Shown: in pieces, positions 17,285 to 25,646 of the stretch
Layout of the letters: each line of letters begins with the position of its first letter
Position numbering within the stretch: position 1 is the first letter of the stretch
Assembly (NCBI GenBank): GCA_036399015.1
Contig: DASWNW010000091.1
Location: 1-64,000, forward strand
DNA: 64,000 bases
Source of the DNA: QHVT01 sp036399015
Lineage (GTDB): Bacteria; Acidobacteriota; Thermoanaerobaculia; Gp7-AA8
Reading direction: 5' to 3'
Notes under the pieces: generated by a model
Databases searched by the model: none
What the model was told of the DNA's origin: nothing
Seen by the model: the letters and a program-made list of their open reading frames with translations, nothing else
Position numbers and translations under genes: made by a program

Positions 17285-19138
17285 CTAACTCTTTGCTACT
17301 TTGCGGCGCCGCTGGTGCAGCCGGTCGATCAGCTTCGTGGCGGTGCGCACCTGCTCGAGGATCTTCTCCTCCAGGCCGGCGCCCTTGATCTTGAAGCTCT
17401 TCGCGCGGCGGAAGACCTGGCGGGCCCGGTCCTTCTCGCCGCTCTCCAGGAGCGCCATGCCGAGGTGCATGAGGTTCGTGGCGGTCGGGCCGAGGTCGGC
17501 CGACTTCGTCAGGAAATCGACCGCGTTCTTGAACTCGCGGCGCTTGAAGTAGACCCACCCGAGTGCCGCGAGCGGGAACTGCTTCAGCTCCTTCGGCGAG
17601 TAGCGGAGCGCGAGCTGCGCGCTCTCCAGCGCCTCGTCGAGGTTCTCTTCCATGTCGGCGAGCGTGTAGGCCTTCTCGAAGTAGGCGATCGACTTCGCGT
17701 AGTTCGACGTGTAGTCGCGCAGCATGTCTTCCAGCGCGCGGTTCGCTTCCTTGAAGTTCCCCTCGGCGCGCAGCGCCTCGACGAGCGTCGTGTACGCCGC
17801 CGCCGCCACCATCTCCGCCGGCCGGTGCTTGAGCACGCGCCGCGCGACCGAGATCGCCTCGGAGTTCAGGTCGAGGTGTGAGCAGAGCAGCGCGTACGGC
17901 AGGAGGATGTTGATGTTGTCCGGCTCGTCCTCTGCCGCGCGGCGGTACTGGTCCAGCGCCTCGGTGTAATTACCTTCGGAGGCCAGCGTGTCGGCCTGGC
18001 TCACCACCTGCGCCGCCGCCCCTTCGACCGGCATGTGGCCGGAGATCCCTTCATAGATCTTGACCGCCTGCTGGTACTCCATCTTGTTCGGATTGAGCTC
18101 CAGCGCCTCCTGGAAGCAGTCGATGGCCTTGCGGTTCCAGTTGCGGTCGAGATAGCAGAGGCCGAGGTGGTAGATCGCCTCCTCGTAGTCGGGATCGAGC
18201 TTCAGCGCCGCCTGGAACGAACGGATGGCGCGCTCGAGCTGCCCCTTCTCGTAAAAGATGGTCCCGAGGAGGAAGTAGGCCTGCGGGATCGCCTCGAGCT
18301 GGATGGCCTTCTCGAGGAACTTCTGCGCGCGGAGGAGCTTCCCCTTGCGGGCGTAGATCGCGCCGAGGGAGAAGTAGGGGAGGAACGACTCCTGGGAGAT
18401 CTGGATCGCTCGCCGCAGCCAGCGCTCGGCGCCCTTGAGGTCCTGCCGCTCGTGCAGCAGCACGCCGTAGAAGACCGCGGCGTCGAAGTGGTCGGGCTGC
18501 ACCTCGATCGTGCGCTCCAGATACGCCTTGGCGCGGTCGAGATTGCCGTCGTTGAAGAACATCTCGCCGAGGAAGAACGAGAGCTCGTAGTTGTCGCGGT
18601 CGAGGCGGAACGCCTCTTCGAGATGCTTGATGCCCCGCTCCGGGTCGAAGCCGTCGAACGCCGCCTCGGAGTCGGCCATGAGCAGCAGGAAGCGCTCGCG
18701 CTTCTCGCCGCGGAACAGCGACACCATCCGGTCCTTGCGCTCGACGAAGCGCTGCTTCTTTTCGAGAGCGAGCATCTGCTCGCCCATCTTCGATTCCCAC
18801 AGCTCGACGACTTCGTCCGAGGTGAGGACGTTCTTCTTCTCCAGCAGCTCCTTCACCGAGAGGAGGCCGGTCTGGTTGATGAAGATGGCCCGCTCGTGCT
18901 TCTGCACCGCGTCGACGAGCGAACGGATCGTCTCGGCGGAACGCTTCACGATCTCTTCGAGCGCGGAGACGCGCTCGAGCAGGTGCTCGTCGAGTGAGAG
19001 GTCTTCGTCTTCCTCGTACTCCTCCAGGTCCTCGTCTTCGAAGGAGCTGGCACCGGAGAGCACGAGCAGCTTGTTCTGGCAGCGAAAACAGAACTCGCGC
19101 TCGTCGTCGTTGTACGCGCTGCAGGTCTGACAGAGCAT
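17285..19138 (-). CDS. Zinc-ribbon TPR-repeat protein
   Basis: 617 residues. The N-terminal zinc ribbon has C3, C6, C17 and C20 (CQTC, CFRC), then an acidic run (EDEDLEEYEEDEDLSLDE), a helical segment around residues 50-140, and about ten tetratricopeptide repeats from about residue 155 to 590, ending in a basic tail RRRKVAKS. No signal peptide, so cytoplasmic. TPR arrays bind partner proteins; the zinc ribbon may bind nucleic acid or a partner. Similar zinc-ribbon heads occur on the sensor ATPase at 20215, so they may form a local theme. The specific role is unknown. Confidence 0.85.
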   Translation of the reverse strand: MLCQTCSAYNDDEREFCFRCQNKLLVLSGASSFEDEDLEEYEEDEDLSLDEHLLERVSALEEIVKRSAETIRSLVDAVQKHERAIFINQTGLLSVKELLEKKNVLTSDEVVELWESKMGEQMLALEKKQRFVERKDRMVSLFRGEKRERFLLLMADSEAAFDGFDPERGIKHLEEAFRLDRDNYELSFFLGEMFFNDGNLDRAKAYLERTIEVQPDHFDAAVFYGVLLHERQDLKGAERWLRRAIQISQESFLPYFSLGAIYARKGKLLRAQKFLEKAIQLEAIPQAYFLLGTIFYEKGQLERAIRSFQAALKLDPDYEEAIYHLGLCYLDRNWNRKAIDCFQEALELNPNKMEYQQAVKIYEGISGHMPVEGAAAQVVSQADTLASEGNYTEALDQYRRAAEDEPDNINILLPYALLCSHLDLNSEAISVARRVLKHRPAEMVAAAAYTTLVEALRAEGNFKEANRALEDMLRDYTSNYAKSIAYFEKAYTLADMEENLDEALESAQLALRYSPKELKQFPLAALGWVYFKRREFKNAVDFLTKSADLGPTATNLMHLGMALLESGEKDRARQVFRRAKSFKIKGAGLEEKILEQVRTATKLIDRLHQRRRKVAKS

Positions 19139-19184
19139 GATTTAGGTGCGGATTAGAACAACGTTCGTTGGATGTGTCATCCCT

Positions 19185-19299
19185 GGTTCCTCGGGTTCCT
19201 CGGGTTCCTCGGGTTCCTCGGGTTCCTCGGGTTCCTCGGGAGTCTTAGGGTGCACCGTGCCGAGGAACTCCGAGGAACCCGAGGAACTCCGAGGAACCT
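19185..19299. repeat. 9-bp tandem repeat plus inverted copies (long imperfect hairpin)
   Basis: Six head-to-tail copies of GGTTCCTCG (19185-19238) are followed, after a 20-bp spacer, by inverted copies (CCGAGGAAC units, 19259-19299) running to the stop codon of the acyl-CoA dehydrogenase gene. The two halves can pair into a long imperfect hairpin in the leader of the TPR gene. It could end transcription from the upstream gene or stabilise mRNA; there is no T run. Confidence 0.8.
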
Positions 19300-20143
19300 A
19301 CCTGTACTCGTAGAAGCCGCGTCCGCTCTTCCTGCCGAGCCACCCGGCGTCGACCATCTTCACCAGCAGCGGGCAGGGGCGGTACTTCGGGTCGCCGAAG
19401 CCCTGCTCGAGCACGCGCAGGATGGCCAGGCAGACGTCGAGGCCGATGAAGTCGGCCAGCGTCAGCGGACCCATGGGGTGATTCATCCCCAGCTTCATCA
19501 CTCCGTCGATCGCCTCGCGCGTGGCCACGCCTTCATACAGCGAGAAGATCGCCTCGTTGATCATCGGCATGAGCACCCGGTTGGAGATGAAGCCGGGGTA
19601 GTCATTCACCTCGATCGGCGTCTTCCCCATTTTCTTGGAGAGGTCTTCGACCTTCTGCCAGGTCTCGTCCGAGGTGGCGATGCCGCGGATGACTTCCACG
19701 AGCGTCATCACCGGCACCGGATTCATGAAGTGCATCCCGATGACCTTGTCCGGCCGCTGCGTCGCGGCGGCGATCTTCGTGATGGAGATCGAGGAGGTGT
19801 TCGAGGCCAGGATGCAGTCGGGGCGGGTGACCTTGTCGAGCTTGGCGAAGAGCTCGGTCTTGGCGCCGAGCTGCTCGATGATCGCCTCGATGACGATGTC
19901 GGCCTCGGTGATCGCCTCGACGTTCGTGGTCGGGCGGATGCGCGCCACGACCGCGTCCCGCTCTTCAGCGGTCATCTTTCCCTTGTCGACGCCGCGCTGC
20001 AGATTGGCGGAGATGGTGGCGACGGCGCGCTGCAGGATCGACTCGTTGACGTCGACGAGCGTGACGTCGAAGCCGCTCGCGGCGGCGGTGTGGGCAATCC
20101 CGTTTCCCATCGTTCCACCGCCGATGACGACGATGTTTTGCAT
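19298..20143 (-). CDS. 3-hydroxyacyl-CoA (3-hydroxybutyryl-CoA) dehydrogenase
   Basis: 281 residues from ATG 20143, chosen because GGAG lies 9 bases upstream and the length matches the family; an in-frame ATG at 20158 adds five residues. NAD site IGGGTMGNGIA, ASNTSSISIT, catalytic-histidine segment GMHFMNPVPVM, FISNRVLMPMINEA and a C-terminal GWLGRKSGRGFYEY are all canonical. It oxidises 3-hydroxyacyl-CoA in beta-oxidation or butyrate metabolism. It stands alone here; the HMG-CoA lyase and biotin-carrier genes 4 kb away fit general acyl-CoA catabolism. Confidence 0.93.
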   Translation of the reverse strand: MQNIVVIGGGTMGNGIAHTAAASGFDVTLVDVNESILQRAVATISANLQRGVDKGKMTAEERDAVVARIRPTTNVEAITEADIVIEAIIEQLGAKTELFAKLDKVTRPDCILASNTSSISITKIAAATQRPDKVIGMHFMNPVPVMTLVEVIRGIATSDETWQKVEDLSKKMGKTPIEVNDYPGFISNRVLMPMINEAIFSLYEGVATREAIDGVMKLGMNHPMGPLTLADFIGLDVCLAILRVLEQGFGDPKYRPCPLLVKMVDAGWLGRKSGRGFYEYR

Positions 20144-20214
20144 TCGGTTGCGCTCCATAGGTGGTCGAAATCGGGCGAACTCTATATCATCGTGCGCTCT
20201 CGGAGCCCGGAACC

Positions 20215-21459
20215 ATGGCGCGGAAATGCTTCATGTGTGGAAGCGAAGTCACAGAGGGGATCCTCTGTGTGAAATGCGACAAGCCGCGCAGAAAGTCGAC
20301 CCCTGACCTGAGCGCGAGCGAGGCGAGTGGAGCGGCGGCCGCTCCGGCCGCCGACAGGCCTGCCCCCGAGCCGACCCCCGCGCCACAGGTCACGCGCGGA
20401 GACTCGGGCCGCCATCAGGCCGCCACCGCGCCCGTCCTCGAGCCCGATCCGTTCCCGAAGGCGCCGATCCTTCCCTTCCCGGTGGAGTCGGCGTCGCCCG
20501 CGATCACCAGCGTCGTCAACCTGCTCGTCGCCTCCGGCGGCGCGTCGGTGCTCGCCGGTCCCGACCGCAGCATCAAGTTCGTCTCCGACGAGGCGAAGCG
20601 CCTCTTCGGCACCACGCAGGCCGAGCTCGCGAACGTCTCCGCGATCGAGGCGAAGGCGGGGATCCGCATCGGCGACTTCTCCGTCCCCGCCACCGCCGGC
20701 GTGCGCATCGGCAGCCGCAACTTCATCTACACGCTCGTCCCGATGTCGGGCGGCGCGAGCGGCGCGGTGCTCATCTTCCGTCCCGCCGATCCGATGAACG
20801 AGGCGCACGCCTCCTTCGCCACCTACGTCCGCGAGACGGTCCTCGCGCCGCTGCGCGCCCTGCGCGAGTCGCTCGCCTCGGCGGCGCGCACCCGGAACGA
20901 CCACTTCCTGGCCGACACCGCCAACGGCATCGAACAGGTGCTGTCGTCCCTCGAGCTCGCGCCCGACGTCGAGGAGCACGCCTCGTCCGTCCGCCCCGTG
21001 CCGACGGTGACGGAGGTCGTCCACCGCGTGGCGGAGCGCTTCCGCGCCCACGCCGACCTGAAAGGCATCCGCCTCGACGTCGATGCGCCGGAGCTCGAGG
21101 AGCGCTTCGTCGACCACGAGCAGCTCGCCGAGGCGCTGGCCATCCTGATGGAGAACGCGCTCCACTACGTGCCCGCCAGCGGCCAGGTCGTCATCGGCTG
21201 CCGCTGGATGGAGCACAAGGGCAAGCCGCTGCTCCTCTTCTTCGTCATGGACAACGGTCCCGTCGTCCCCGAGTCGATCCGTCAGGCGATCTTCGAACCG
21301 TCGTTCGCCTGGAACCCGGTCTCGTCCGAGCGCACCGGCCGCGGCCTCTTCAAGTGCCGCGAATTCGCGGTGGCGCACGCCGGTTCCCTCTGGGTCGAGT
21401 CCAAGACCGGCAAGGCATGCACCTTCTTCCTCCGAGTTCGTCCCGACGGCGTCCGATGA
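20215..21459 (+). CDS. Zinc-ribbon sensor ATPase (histidine-kinase-like, probably lacking the phospho-histidine)
   Basis: 414 residues from ATG 20215. Zinc ribbon C5, C8, C18, C21; a Pro/Ala-rich linker; a PAS-like segment (residues about 100-185); a helical region; and an HATPase domain with N-box ILMENALHYV and a degenerate G-box (VMDNGPVVP, TGRGLFKC). Where a kinase would show the H-E-x-x-T/P phospho-acceptor motif I see RTRNDHFLADTANGIEQ, which does not fit. It may be an ATP-binding sensor or anti-sigma-type protein rather than an autokinase. It overlaps the following CAP gene by 4 bp. Confidence 0.75.
   Translation: MARKCFMCGSEVTEGILCVKCDKPRRKSTPDLSASEASGAAAAPAADRPAPEPTPAPQVTRGDSGRHQAATAPVLEPDPFPKAPILPFPVESASPAITSVVNLLVASGGASVLAGPDRSIKFVSDEAKRLFGTTQAELANVSAIEAKAGIRIGDFSVPATAGVRIGSRNFIYTLVPMSGGASGAVLIFRPADPMNEAHASFATYVRETVLAPLRALRESLASAARTRNDHFLADTANGIEQVLSSLELAPDVEEHASSVRPVPTVTEVVHRVAERFRAHADLKGIRLDVDAPELEERFVDHEQLAEALAILMENALHYVPASGQVVIGCRWMEHKGKPLLLFFVMDNGPVVPESIRQAIFEPSFAWNPVSSERTGRGLFKCREFAVAHAGSLWVESKTGKACTFFLRVRPDGVR
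20328..20353. repeat. In-frame palindromic element inside the sensor-ATPase linker
   Basis: TGGAG followed by CGGCGGCC, a 5-base loop GCTCC, and GGCCGCCG. The 26-bp unit is identical, except for one loop base, to 35883-35908 inside gltX. Here it encodes a G-A-A-A-A-P-A-A stretch between the zinc ribbon and the PAS-like domain, so the insertion is tolerated. Confidence 0.65.
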
Positions 21460-21953
21460 AAACCCTGATCCTCTCCCTGCTCCTCCTCGCCGGAGCCGCG
21501 ACGCTGCACGCCGCGGACGACAACGAGATCACCGCCGAGAACGTCATCCGGCTGATGAACCAGTACCGCGCCGAGGCGTCGCTTCCGCCGCTCGGGTCCG
21601 AACGGCGCCTGATGCTCGCCGCCGAAGACCGGATGCGCCACATGGAAGACGAGGGCTACTGGGCCCACAACGCGCCCGACGGCATGCGCCCGTTCGTCTG
21701 GGTGAAGGCGCGGAACTACGAGTTCCGCACCGTGGGCGAGAACCTCGCCAGCGGCTTCGAGACCGCCGCGCTGCTCGTGCAGGCGTGGATGGAGTCCGCC
21801 GGCCACCGCGCGAACATCATGTCGACCGACTACGAGGACTGCGGCATCGCCATCATCGAAGGCTCCACCCTCGGCCCTGCCACCGGCAAGGCCATCGTGG
21901 TGCTGTTCGGGCGGCAGCAGGACAACGCGAAGATGGTCGCGCGCGCCCGCTGA
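21456..21953 (+). CDS. Secreted CAP/SCP-domain protein
   Basis: 165 residues. Signal peptide MKTLILSLLLLAGAATLHA, then a CAP (CRISP/antigen 5/PR-1) domain: LMNQYRAEASLPPL, histidine in MEDEGYWAHNAPDG, glutamate in VGENLASG and the second histidine in ESAGHRANIMS. Bacterial CAP proteins are exported and of varied, mostly unknown role. It starts 4 bp inside the sensor ATPase gene, so the two are co-expressed. Confidence 0.88.
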   Translation: MKTLILSLLLLAGAATLHAADDNEITAENVIRLMNQYRAEASLPPLGSERRLMLAAEDRMRHMEDEGYWAHNAPDGMRPFVWVKARNYEFRTVGENLASGFETAALLVQAWMESAGHRANIMSTDYEDCGIAIIEGSTLGPATGKAIVVLFGRQQDNAKMVARAR

Positions 21954-21959
21954 GCATCC

Positions 21960-22099
21960 GTTGCCCTTCGCCCCGCTTGCGGGGAGAAGGTGGCCGAAGG
22001 CCGGATGAGGGGCAGTCCGTCGCAGCGTGCACGCCCCCTCACCCTGTCCTTCGCGTTGCTCAGGACATCCCTCTCCCCGCAAGCGAGGCGAGGGGCAAC
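21960..22099. repeat. Composite palindromic intergenic repeat (copy 1)
   Basis: About 140 bp starting 7 bp after the CAP-gene stop. The ends are inverted (GTTGCCC ... GGGCAAC), with internal CCCCGC/GCGGGG stems and a GGCCGGATGAGGGGC core. The same element lies in opposite orientation at 34417-34546. It looks like the REP/MITE-type palindromes found in many high-GC genomes and carries no gene. Confidence 0.8.
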
Positions 22100-22124
22100 C
22101 ATGGCCCACTCGATGCGTTCCGCT

Positions 22125-23207
22125 TCAGGCGACAGTGACGCTCGGGTCGACGTCGCGCGCCCAGCGCTGCATCCCGCCGACCATGTTCTTCACCCGCGTG
22201 TAGCCGTTCTGCAGGAGGTACTCCTGCGCGCGGCCGCTGCGCCCGCCGGAGCGGCAGATCATGACCACGTCGCGGTCCTTCGGGATGTCGGCGAGCCGCT
22301 GCGGCACCTGCGCCAGCGGGATGTGCTGCGCCTGGCCGATGTGGCCGGCCGTCCACTCGTTCGGCTCGCGGACGTCGATCAGGACGACGTCGGCGCCGCT
22401 GCTGAGCTTTTCCTGTACTTCTGCCGGGGTGATGTCGCGTTCTTGCATCGGGCTGCAGAACTCCTCGTAGTCAATCAGTCTGGTGATTTTCTCGTGCTCG
22501 TCGCACCGCCTGCGCAGCTTCATCGTGCGGAACGTCGCGCGCAGGGCGTCGAAGATTAGCAGACGTCCCGCCAGGCTCTCGCCCGCGCCGGTGATCAGCT
22601 TGATGGTCTCGGTCGCCTGCAGCGTCCCCACCACCCCCGGCAGCACGCCCAGGACGCCACCTTCCGCGCACGACGGTACGAGGTTCGGCGGCGGCGGCGT
22701 CGGATAGAGGCAGCGGTAGCAGGGGCCGTCGCTCGTGCCGAAGACCGACACCTGCCCGTCGAAGCGGAAGATGGAGCCGTAGACGTTCGGCTTTCCCAGC
22801 AGGACGCAGGCGTCGTTCACGAGATAGCGGGTGGCGAAGTTGTCGGTGCCGTCGACCACCACGTCGTAGCCCGCCAGGATCTCCAGCGCGTTCTCCGACG
22901 TCAGCCGCGCGGAGTGCGTCACCACGTGGACGTCGTCGTTGAGATCGGCGAGCCGCTCCTTCGCCGCCTCCAGCTTCGGCCGCCCCACCGCCGACGTGCC
23001 GTAGAGGATCTGCCGGTGGAGGTTCGTCACGTCGACGCGGTCGAAGTCGACGAGCCCCAGCGTCCCCACTCCCGCGGCGGCGAGGTAGATCGAGACCGGC
23101 GAGCCGAGGCCGCCGGCGCCGACGATCAGCACCTTCGCGCGCCGCAGCTTCTCCTGCCCCTCCGGACCGATCTCCGGAAGGATCACCTGCCGGGCGTAGC
23201 GCGCCAT
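22125..23207 (-). CDS. moeB: MoeB/ThiF-type sulphur-carrier adenylyltransferase with C-terminal rhodanese domain
   Basis: 360 residues. E1-like domain: RYARQVILPEIG, ATP loop VGAGGLGSP, LVDFDRVDVTNLHRQ, DGTDNFATRYLVND and PSCAEGGVLGVLPG. The C-terminal rhodanese domain (from about residue 255) has active-site MICRSGGRSGRA. It adenylates and can sulphurate ThiS/MoaD-type carrier proteins for thiamine or molybdopterin. The structural zinc site reads CYRC plus C-D-E-H instead of a second CxxC. Minus strand, upstream of the repeat and 8 bp downstream of yqeY. The exact carrier is not determinable here. Confidence 0.9.
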   Translation of the reverse strand: MARYARQVILPEIGPEGQEKLRRAKVLIVGAGGLGSPVSIYLAAAGVGTLGLVDFDRVDVTNLHRQILYGTSAVGRPKLEAAKERLADLNDDVHVVTHSARLTSENALEILAGYDVVVDGTDNFATRYLVNDACVLLGKPNVYGSIFRFDGQVSVFGTSDGPCYRCLYPTPPPPNLVPSCAEGGVLGVLPGVVGTLQATETIKLITGAGESLAGRLLIFDALRATFRTMKLRRRCDEHEKITRLIDYEEFCSPMQERDITPAEVQEKLSSGADVVLIDVREPNEWTAGHIGQAQHIPLAQVPQRLADIPKDRDVVMICRSGGRSGRAQEYLLQNGYTRVKNMVGGMQRWARDVDPSVTVA

Positions 23208-23215
23208 CGGATCGC

Positions 23216-23662
23216 TCAGGGAAGGAGCCGTGACACCGCCTCCTGCACCTTCTTCCCGTCGACGCGACCCTTGAAGCGCGCGGTCGCCTCCTTCATCACC
23301 TTGCCGAGGTCCTTCTTCGACTGCGCGCCGGTGGAGGCGATGATTTCCCGGATGCCGCTCTCCAGCTCCTCGGCCGACAGCTCCGCCGGGAGGTAAGTCC
23401 GGAGCAGCTCCATCTCGGAGCGCTCCTTCTCGGCCAGCTCGGCCCGGCCGGCGTTCGTGTACTGCTCGATCGAGTCCTGACGCTGCTTGACCGCCTTGCG
23501 GATCACGGTCATCGCTTCTTCGTCCGACAGCTCGTGCCCGACGTTGATCTGTTCGTTCTTCAGCGCCGACTGCAGCATGCGCAGCGTCGAAAGGCGCTCC
23601 TTCTCCTGCGCTTTCATCGCCTCGGTCATGTCGGCGCGGACCCGGTCCGTCAGTGCGGCCAT
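23216..23662 (-). CDS. GatB/YqeY-domain protein
   Basis: 148 residues from ATG 23662, chosen because GAGGTG lies about 8 bases upstream and gives the usual family length (a longer frame extends to 23701). Helical YqeY fold: KERLSTLRMLQSALKNEQI, LSDEEAMTVIRKAVKQRQDSIEQY, RTYLPAELS and GKVMKEATARFKGRVDGKKV. The domain resembles the tail of the GatB amidotransferase subunit and probably binds tRNA; its cellular role is not settled. Divergent from pyrE with only 37 bp between starts. Confidence 0.9.
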   Translation of the reverse strand: MAALTDRVRADMTEAMKAQEKERLSTLRMLQSALKNEQINVGHELSDEEAMTVIRKAVKQRQDSIEQYTNAGRAELAEKERSEMELLRTYLPAELSAEELESGIREIIASTGAQSKKDLGKVMKEATARFKGRVDGKKVQEAVSRLLP

Positions 23663-23699
23663 TGCGTTCACCTCGAATCGCATTCTATTCTCGCCCGCC

Positions 23700-24275
23700 A
23701 TGCCGCTCGACGTCCGCAGCCTCCTGCAGGAAACCGGTGCACTGCTGACCGGCCACTTCCGCCTCTCCTCGGGGCTGCACAGCGACAGTTACGTGCAGTG
23801 CGCGCTGCTCCTCGAGGACCCGCGCCACGCGAAGGCGATCGGCGAGGCCCTCGGCGAGAAGGTGCGCGCGCTCGGCGCGTCGAAGATCGTGGCGCCCGCG
23901 CTCGGCGGCGTCGTCATCGGCTACACCGTCGCCGAGGCGCTCGGCGTGCCGTTCGTCTTCACCGAGCGGAAGGAAGGGCAGATGACGCTCCGGCGCGGCT
24001 TTCGCCTCGAAGAGGGAGAGGGCGTCGTCATCGTCGAAGACGTCGTCACCACCGGCAAGTCGACGCGCGAGACCGCGGACGTGATCGCGCAGCATGGCGG
24101 CGTCGTGACCGGCTTCGCATCGATCCTCAATCGCAGCGGCAAGCCGAATCCGTTCGACGCGCCGTACGAGTTCCTGCTCGCGCTCGACTTCGAGACGTGG
24201 GACGAGAGCGCCTGCCCGCTCTGCGCGAAAGGCACGGCGCTCGACGCGCCGGGATCGCGGTTCACCTCCCAATGA
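23700..24275 (+). CDS. pyrE: Orotate phosphoribosyltransferase
   Basis: 191 residues. FRLSSGLHSDSYVQCALLLED near the N-terminus and the PRPP loop VVIVEDVVTTGKSTRET identify PyrE, which makes orotidine monophosphate in pyrimidine synthesis. A C-terminal CPLCAKG pair of cysteines is an extra. It is the first gene of a plus-strand run with overlapping starts that continues with acyl-CoA genes, an unusual mix probably reflecting operon assembly rather than function. Confidence 0.93.
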   Translation: MPLDVRSLLQETGALLTGHFRLSSGLHSDSYVQCALLLEDPRHAKAIGEALGEKVRALGASKIVAPALGGVVIGYTVAEALGVPFVFTERKEGQMTLRRGFRLEEGEGVVIVEDVVTTGKSTRETADVIAQHGGVVTGFASILNRSGKPNPFDAPYEFLLALDFETWDESACPLCAKGTALDAPGSRFTSQ

Positions 24276-24727
24276 GCCGCACGATCGTCACCGTCGCCGG
24301 TCAGCAGACCGAGGTCGACCCGCGGGAGCAGGGTGTCGAGATCCTCGAGATCCGTCCCGACGAGATGGAGCTGCGCGCCGGCGGCAAGGTGCACGTCGTG
24401 CCGTACGTCGTGCAGGGGACGACGGTCAGCTTCGCATTCGAGGGGGAGATCTGGTTCGCCGAGATCGCGGAAAAGGGAGCGCGCGCGAAGGGGCGCCACC
24501 GCGAGCAGTCGACGGCCGCGCCGATGCCCGGTCTCGTGCTGAAAATACTCGTGCAGCAGGGCGACGTTGTTGCAAAGGGAGCCCCGCTGCTCATCCTCGA
24601 GGCGATGAAGATGGAGCACCAGATCGTGGCTCCGCGCGACGGGACGGTCGTTTCGATCAACTGCCGAGAGGGTGAGTTGGTGCAGCCGGGAGTTGAGCTG
24701 GTGACGATGAATGAAGATCACGGTTGA
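24272..24727 (+). CDS. Biotin carboxyl carrier (biotinyl-lipoyl domain) protein
   Basis: 151 residues from the ATG overlapping the pyrE stop. The C-terminal half is a biotinyl domain: PMPGLVLKILVQQGDVVAKGAPLLILEAMKMEH, with the biotinylated lysine between the methionines, then GTVVSINCREGELVQPG. Because HMG-CoA lyase follows with a 17-bp overlap, the likely enzyme is methylcrotonyl-CoA (or another acyl-CoA) carboxylase of leucine breakdown; its carboxylase subunits are not in the window. Confidence 0.88.
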   Translation: MSRTIVTVAGQQTEVDPREQGVEILEIRPDEMELRAGGKVHVVPYVVQGTTVSFAFEGEIWFAEIAEKGARAKGRHREQSTAAPMPGLVLKILVQQGDVVAKGAPLLILEAMKMEHQIVAPRDGTVVSINCREGELVQPGVELVTMNEDHG

Positions 24728-25646
24728 TGCAGTCAAGCTCGTCGAGGTCGGTCCGCGCGACGGCCTCCAGAACGAGAAAGTCACGATTCCCACCCAGGCC
24801 AAGATCGACTACATCACCGCCCTCGGCGACGCCGGTCTGCGCGTGATCGAGGCCGGCGCGTTCGTCTCGCCGAAGTGGGTCCCGCAGATGGCCGACACCG
24901 CGGAGGTCTACGCCGAGATCCCGAAGGATCCGGGCGTCGAGTATCCGGTGCTCGTCCCGAACATGAAGGGGCTGGAGCGCGCCATCGCCGCCGGCGTGCA
25001 GTCCGCCTCGATCTTCACCGCCGCCTCCGACACCTTCAACAAGCGCAACATCAACATGACGATCGACGAGTCGTTCGAGAACTACGCGCCGGTCGTGGCG
25101 CGGGCTCGCGAAGAGGGGATGAAAGTCCGCGGCTACGTCTCGACCGCCTTCGGCTGCCCCTACGAGGGGGACGTCCCGCCGGAGAAGGTGCTCGAGGTCT
25201 GCGCGCGCCTCCTCGACCTCGGCTGCTACGAGGTGTCGGTCGGCGACACGATCGGCGTCGGCACGCCGATGCAGGTCCAGGGAGTGATCGGGATGCTGCT
25301 GCAGGTCATCCCGGCGTCGAAGCTGGCCATGCACTTCCACGACACGCGCGGCACCGCGCTGGCGAACACGCTGGCGGCGCTGGAGATGGGGATCGCCACG
25401 TTCGACGTCTCCTCCGGCGGCCTCGGCGGCTGCCCCTATGCCCCCGGCGCGTCGGGCAACATGGCCACCGAGGACGCCGTCTACATGCTTGACCGGATGG
25501 GGATCGACACCGGGGTAAACCTCGACCGGCTCGTCGCCGCCTCCGCCATCATCGCGCCGTACCTCGACCATCCGCTCCCGGGCCGCTATCTGCAGGCGTG
25601 CACGAAGGGGCAGATGCCGTTCGCGACGAGCGCGGCAGTACAATGA
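24711..25646 (+). CDS. Hydroxymethylglutaryl-CoA lyase
   Basis: 311 residues. Catalytic VEVGPRDGLQNEK at the N-terminus, metal-binding HFHDTRGTALAN, and the C-terminal active-site loop GGLGGCPYAPGASGN with the catalytic cysteine. It cleaves HMG-CoA to acetoacetate and acetyl-CoA, the last step of leucine catabolism. It overlaps the biotin carrier gene (17 bp) and the thioesterase gene (4 bp). Confidence 0.93.
   Translation: MKITVDAVKLVEVGPRDGLQNEKVTIPTQAKIDYITALGDAGLRVIEAGAFVSPKWVPQMADTAEVYAEIPKDPGVEYPVLVPNMKGLERAIAAGVQSASIFTAASDTFNKRNINMTIDESFENYAPVVARAREEGMKVRGYVSTAFGCPYEGDVPPEKVLEVCARLLDLGCYEVSVGDTIGVGTPMQVQGVIGMLLQVIPASKLAMHFHDTRGTALANTLAALEMGIATFDVSSGGLGGCPYAPGASGNMATEDAVYMLDRMGIDTGVNLDRLVAASAIIAPYLDHPLPGRYLQACTKGQMPFATSAAVQ

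Noticed and set aside
19172..19300. A small protein with LGF repeats
   Set aside because: It is only the translation of the 9-bp DNA repeat; no start signal, no continuation.
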